Shown one piece after another: positions 28,728-31,853 of a stretch of DNA of 31,853 nt; the stretch's first letter is position 1; each line of letters opens with the position of its first letter. The position numbers and the translations under genes were made by a program. The stretch comes from a virus. The stretch covers positions 1 to 31,853 of IMG/VR virus record IMGVR_UViG_3300038425_000058. One strand, written 5' to 3'. A model generated the notes under the pieces. It made no database searches. It was not told the DNA's origin and worked only from the letters and a program-made list of their open reading frames with translations.

Positions 28728-30185
28728 ATGACCTACCGAGGCCATAAACACATCTTTCGACACCTGAAAATCTCGCAGACGCCCGGCCTCACTATCGAGA
28801 GCCTCCAGCGCCGGCTCGGTGTCGTCACGAAGGAGGAGGCAACAGCCTTCCAGGAGGACCTCCTGCGGCTCCTCTCGAAGAAGTATCTGAAGAAGACTAT
28901 GGACGGAAAGATCGCCATCCGGTTCAAGCTTGACCGGGTATATCCGAAGCGGAAGGCCCCGCTGAAGTGGGTTCCGAAGGCCCGCGCAATAGCCATCTCA
29001 TCCTATATGTTCCCCTACCTCCCTGCCATCGTATCCCGGGATCAGGCGGACCGCGGAATCTGTTGCGGGATGGGCGGCGCGTATAAGAAGGACTGCGATG
29101 AGGCGATGAACCGCGCAAAGGAGGGGAAGCCCTACTTACCGAATGCGGCCGATATCGCTGGTATTCGGCGCGCGGTCAAGAACGCGGACGGAACGATCAC
29201 CGATGACCTCTTCGATTGGAGCAAAAGCGCCGAGGACGTGTATCAGAACTCCCGGCGCATCGGGAAGATCACGGATCCGGAAGGCTCCGAAGTGGTCTAC
29301 GTTGCCCAGGCACTCGTCCAGGTTGGGATCTCCTGCGAAAATATGCAGTGGCCTACCTCCCGGACCCCTATGGCCGTCTGGTCTTCGCCGCCCACGCAGT
29401 TCGCGCAGGCAGTCTCCAACGAGGAGCCCTACCACAAGGCCGCCGGCTACGCTGCCATCGACAACGTAGCGGACCTCTGTGCCGCAATCGCGCAATATGG
29501 CTCGGTCATCATAGGGATCACCGTCTACGAGAACTACACCGATATGATGGGCGAGACGGATGGCTTCTGCACCTTCCCGGATCCCAAGGGGCCCAAAGTC
29601 GGGGGTCACTGTCTTTGCGCGGTGGGCTTCGATGACCACTATATCTATGCGATCTCCTCATGGGGAACTGCCTGCGGATGCAAAGGGACCCACAACACCG
29701 CGGATCAGCAACTTCACCGACTCTCCTATAACTACATGGCGCAAGGCTTCGCCGGCGCGTATGCCCTGGTTGACGCGGACGACATGCAGCGGATGGTCCC
29801 GGCTGGCGGGGCCCCTGCAGAAATCATCGACTACTCGGCCTCGCCGAGCTCGGGAATTGCACCCCTGAAAGTGACCTTCCTCAACGAGTGCGTCGGGGAG
29901 TCCATCAACCATCAGGTGCTCTACACGGGCGACGGGGACGTCTATGACTTCAAGGCAACCCCGACCCTTGACTACACCTACGTCAAGGCGGGGACCTACA
30001 ACACCCAGCTCATCGTTTCGGAGCCCGGGAGCAACACACTGGTCGGGAGCAAGGGTCATCTCATCACGGTCGCCCCTGCACCAACTCCGACCCCGATACC
30101 CCCGGCCAGCCTCCGGGAGAGGATCCTCGCCTTCCTTAAGGCCCTGGTTGCGGCATTCGAGAAGCGGCTCTTTGGGGGAGCCTGA
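28728..30185 (+). CDS. papain-like (C1A-type) peptidase with PKD domain; candidate lysin or entry enzyme
   Basis: 485 residues. Residues 1-70 look like a winged-helix or pro-region domain. The catalytic core has Gln106 and Cys112 (QADRGICCGMGG, spacing as in papain), His294 in GGHCLCAVGFDD, and SSWG (310-313), where papain's NSWG has Asn; here the Asn position is Ser310. A PKD domain follows (about 366-448: YSASPSSGIAPLKVTF...GDGDVYDF...YTYVKAGTYNTQLIV), then a TPTPIPP linker and an amphipathic C-terminal helix. No signal peptide, so it would need a holin or act from the virion. S-layer protein is a plausible substrate. The substrate and function are inferred. Confidence 0.75.
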   Translation: MTYRGHKHIFRHLKISQTPGLTIESLQRRLGVVTKEEATAFQEDLLRLLSKKYLKKTMDGKIAIRFKLDRVYPKRKAPLKWVPKARAIAISSYMFPYLPAIVSRDQADRGICCGMGGAYKKDCDEAMNRAKEGKPYLPNAADIAGIRRAVKNADGTITDDLFDWSKSAEDVYQNSRRIGKITDPEGSEVVYVAQALVQVGISCENMQWPTSRTPMAVWSSPPTQFAQAVSNEEPYHKAAGYAAIDNVADLCAAIAQYGSVIIGITVYENYTDMMGETDGFCTFPDPKGPKVGGHCLCAVGFDDHYIYAISSWGTACGCKGTHNTADQQLHRLSYNYMAQGFAGAYALVDADDMQRMVPAGGAPAEIIDYSASPSSGIAPLKVTFLNECVGESINHQVLYTGDGDVYDFKATPTLDYTYVKAGTYNTQLIVSEPGSNTLVGSKGHLITVAPAPTPTPIPPASLRERILAFLKALVAAFEKRLFGGA

Positions 30186-30188
30186 ACC

Positions 30189-30296
30189 ATGACCCACCGG
30201 CCCCCGGTCCACTCTGGAATGGAGGACTCCTGCGGGGGCTCCTCCGGGAGCGGGACCACTATGCACGGCTCGATACCGTCCGGGGGCCCTCTATGA
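30189..30296 (+). CDS. small ORF, doubtful
   Basis: 35 residues, Gly/Ser/Pro-rich, between the peptidase and the next gene, ending in a CTATGA overlap. The alternative frame (in phase with the 30293 gene) reads GLLRGLLRERDHYARLDTV just before that gene's ATG and looks more protein-like but has no start codon. A frameshift at CCCCC (30201-30205) or GGGGG (30234-30238) is possible. Confidence 0.35.
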   Translation: MTHRPPVHSGMEDSCGGSSGSGTTMHGSIPSGGPL

Positions 30297-30508
30297 TACC
30301 ACACAAGAGCCCGAAGCCCTTCCGCGTGGGGCGGCAGGCGAAGAAGCGCGGCTTTGAACGGCATGACGGCGGCCCGATCCAGAAGCGGATCTTCTACCCT
30401 CGGATGATCCCGCAGGATATCGCTCGGGACCCGGCCAAGCCGCTTATCGAGCAAATGGCGGAGGAATGGGGGCTACCCCTTGGAGGAGAGACCCATGCGA
30501 GAGTGTAA
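30293..30508 (+). CDS. small basic hypothetical protein
   Basis: 71 residues from ATG 30293. Basic N-terminal half (FRVGRQAKKRGFERHDGG), then helix (IEQMAEEWGLP). Unknown. Overlaps the next gene's start by 14 bases. Confidence 0.55.
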   Translation: MIPHKSPKPFRVGRQAKKRGFERHDGGPIQKRIFYPRMIPQDIARDPAKPLIEQMAEEWGLPLGGETHARV

Positions 30509-30857
30509 CGTCTGCCATATCGGGAAGGAGGCAAACAGCGAGAATTTCCGACCACACGGCCGCGGCCTCTCGAAGACCTGCCGGGACTGCGAGAACTTGA
30601 AGACAGGCCCGCAGACCGGGAGGGCTCGGAACCCCACACCGGGGGCCTCCGGGGATAGCTACCCCAATCCTAATCCGGGGGACGACCTCTTCTACTTCGC
30701 GGATGCCCTGAAGATGGTCGCGGACTCCATCGCAGCGACGAAAGCCGAGCTGATCCGGGAAGTTGGGCTGCTCACGAAGGAGATGAGCAAGATCGAGGCG
30801 GATCTCCGGGCTATCCTCCAGGAGATCGAGCCCCTCAAGGAAAAGAAGGAGGGATAA
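30495..30857 (+). CDS. zinc finger plus coiled-coil protein
   Basis: 120 residues from ATG 30495 (GGAGGAGAG upstream). CNVCHIGKEANSENF and SKTCRDCENL give two CxxC pairs about 23 residues apart (HNH-like zinc finger without the HNH histidines). A Pro/Gly linker and a C-terminal coiled coil (ALKMVADSIAATKAELIREVG onwards) follow. Unknown role before the phosphoesterase gene. Confidence 0.65.
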   Translation: MRECNVCHIGKEANSENFRPHGRGLSKTCRDCENLKTGPQTGRARNPTPGASGDSYPNPNPGDDLFYFADALKMVADSIAATKAELIREVGLLTKEMSKIEADLRAILQEIEPLKEKKEG

Positions 30858-30862
30858 CCGAA

Positions 30863-31726
30863 GTGACCGAGACGAAGAGGATCCTGCTACTGTCGGATCT
30901 CCACGTCGGATCGAAATGGGCCCTGTGGCCGCCCGGGTTCACCTCCCCGAACGCGAGATCCGACATGACGGACGAGATCCCGCAGAACGCCGTCAACGCT
31001 GCAATCTGGGCGCACTGGAAGAAGATGCTGGCATATCTTAAGAAAGAGCGGCCGGACTGCATCATCCTGAACGGGGACCTCATCGAAGGCAACCAGCACC
31101 GGGAATACGGCAGGGGATTGATGACGCCCGATATCGGCGTCCAGATGGAGGCCTGTATCAAGGTGATCAAGACCCTCCCGAAAGTCCCAATGTACTTCAC
31201 GGCCGGGACCGATTACCACCAGCTCAAGGACGGCACCAACGTAGACTTAGCTATCTCGAAGACCTTCAATGCGGACTTCGGGGACGAGCTGGTAGTAGAA
31301 GAGTGCGGGATCCGGCTCTTCTGCCGGCATGCCATTGGGATCAGTAATTCCTCCTGGCAGTACATGGCGACCGCCCCAGGACGAGACCAGATGCTCCTGG
31401 TACTTAACAAGTCGGAGGAGAAATACGGCCCGATCGATGTGGCGGTCTTCAGCCACCGGCATCAGTTCGTAGCTCCCCAGTTCCGGTCCGGGATCGCCCT
31501 TGTTACCCCTTGCTGGCAGGGGAAGACAGTTTTTGCCGTCAAGAAGGGGATCGTCGGGGTACCGGATATCGGCTGGGTGATGCTGCATATTTCCGAGAAC
31601 TGGATCGCGGTCGATGCTTCCGGTATTGCTACCGTCGTGCGGCCCTGCAAGGTCGTCGGGCGGGATGTCGGGAGACTCCCGATATTCCCCCATCGGCCTA
31701 CAGAGAAAGGGGGCCGGAAGAAGTGA
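30863..31726 (+). CDS. calcineurin-like metallophosphoesterase
   Basis: 287 residues from GTG 30863. Metal ligands: SDLHVG (Asp12, His14), NGDLIEG (Asp72), GTDYHQ (115-120, replacing the usual GNHD), RHAIG (His156) and SHRHQF (His198, His200). This is the Mre11/calcineurin-type order. Such viral enzymes can act as nucleases in DNA processing or on nucleotides. Its place before a likely terminase region suggests packaging or DNA-end processing, but this is inferred from position. Confidence 0.8.
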   Translation: MTETKRILLLSDLHVGSKWALWPPGFTSPNARSDMTDEIPQNAVNAAIWAHWKKMLAYLKKERPDCIILNGDLIEGNQHREYGRGLMTPDIGVQMEACIKVIKTLPKVPMYFTAGTDYHQLKDGTNVDLAISKTFNADFGDELVVEECGIRLFCRHAIGISNSSWQYMATAPGRDQMLLVLNKSEEKYGPIDVAVFSHRHQFVAPQFRSGIALVTPCWQGKTVFAVKKGIVGVPDIGWVMLHISENWIAVDASGIATVVRPCKVVGRDVGRLPIFPHRPTEKGGRKK

Positions 31727-31853
31727 AGGGGCAGGAGATCATCATTCCCGAGCTCGAAGAGGAGGTAAAGCGGAACCACGGCAAGACCGTCAACGGTGGC
31801 GGTCTAAACTGGACCGAGAAGGAAGAGAAGATCCTCAAGAGATACTACGGGAA
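31723..31853 (+). CDS. 5' part of a gene with Myb/SANT-like start; candidate small terminase (partial)
   Basis: GTG 31723 overlaps the previous stop (GTGA). The frame is open to the window edge (43 codons). It has an acidic start (IPELEEEVKRNH), then GLNWTEKEEKILKRYYG, which resembles the first helix of Myb/SANT-type DNA-binding proteins. Such domains occur at the start of some small terminase proteins. The rest of the gene is outside the window. Confidence 0.5.
   Translation, partial: MKGQEIIIPELEEEVKRNHGKTVNGGGLNWTEKEEKILKRYYG

Noticed and set aside
28323-28763. 146-codon ORF on the - strand over the holin-like gene
   Set aside because: Mirror frame of a clear + strand gene with its own promoter.
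1-31853. tRNA, rRNA or integrase genes
   Set aside because: No tRNA cloverleaf, rRNA-like sequence, tyrosine/serine recombinase motif or attachment site was recognised by reading, so integration is unproven.

Overview
The window looks like most of the genome of a head-tailed (siphovirus-like) archaeal virus or provirus, probably infecting a methanogen of the Methanomicrobiales. Genes are tightly packed, mostly on the + strand, with many ATGA/GTGA stop-start overlaps. Start sites carry GGAGG/GGTGA ribosome binding sites. The few real gaps contain TATA boxes about 25-30 bases before the start codon, often with no ribosome binding site between, which is archaeal promoter architecture with leaderless first genes. 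One predicted lysis-type protein joins a papain-like peptidase to a PKD domain, a domain common in Methanomicrobia. The host assignment is an inference; no search was run.

Layout. 1-1000: an unusual 5-base-periodic GG repeat, a Cas7/RAMP-like protein gene and a small ribbon-helix-helix (RHH) gene. 1010-8250: promoter, then head and tail assembly (protease/zinc ribbon/scaffold fusion, decoration protein, Mu gpT-like capsid, connectors, tail tube, tail chaperone with a probable +1 frameshift). 8239-14835: short tape measure, tail tip and modular, partly split tail fibres. 14933-16137: an insertion-sequence-like transposase on the - strand. 16140-19154: a ParB-like operon. 19225-28274: a second operon of about 30 small, mostly overlapping early or accessory genes (OB-fold-like protein, tetrapeptide-repeat protein, HNH, MazG-like, DUF3310, PD-(D/E)XK, two DNA methyltransferases, ASCH and several zinc ribbons). 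28275-30185: a third promoter with a holin-like gene and the papain/PKD peptidase. 30189-31853: small genes, a metallophosphoesterase and the start of a Myb/SANT-like protein that may be the small terminase subunit.

How it fits together. Terminase large subunit, portal and a Mu gpF-like protein are absent. They would be expected between the right end (candidate small terminase) and the left end (protease, capsid), so the window probably covers most of a circularly permuted or circular genome. Three promoters (about 1010, 19231 and 28300) share the decamer TATAGTATAG and adjoining bases, which suggests one regulator controls the structural, early and lysis operons. The small RHH protein next to the first promoter is the obvious candidate.

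The signals most worth checking are: an AT-rich island with five perfect dyads at 25694-25879; the GG-pentamer tract beside the RAMP-like gene; an RHH gene whose first 17 codons copy the tape-measure C-terminus; the shared operator; the papain/PKD lysis candidate; and tetrapeptide (DSVW) repeats. Two places (20541-20550 and about 19770-19815) look like frameshifts, real or from sequencing.
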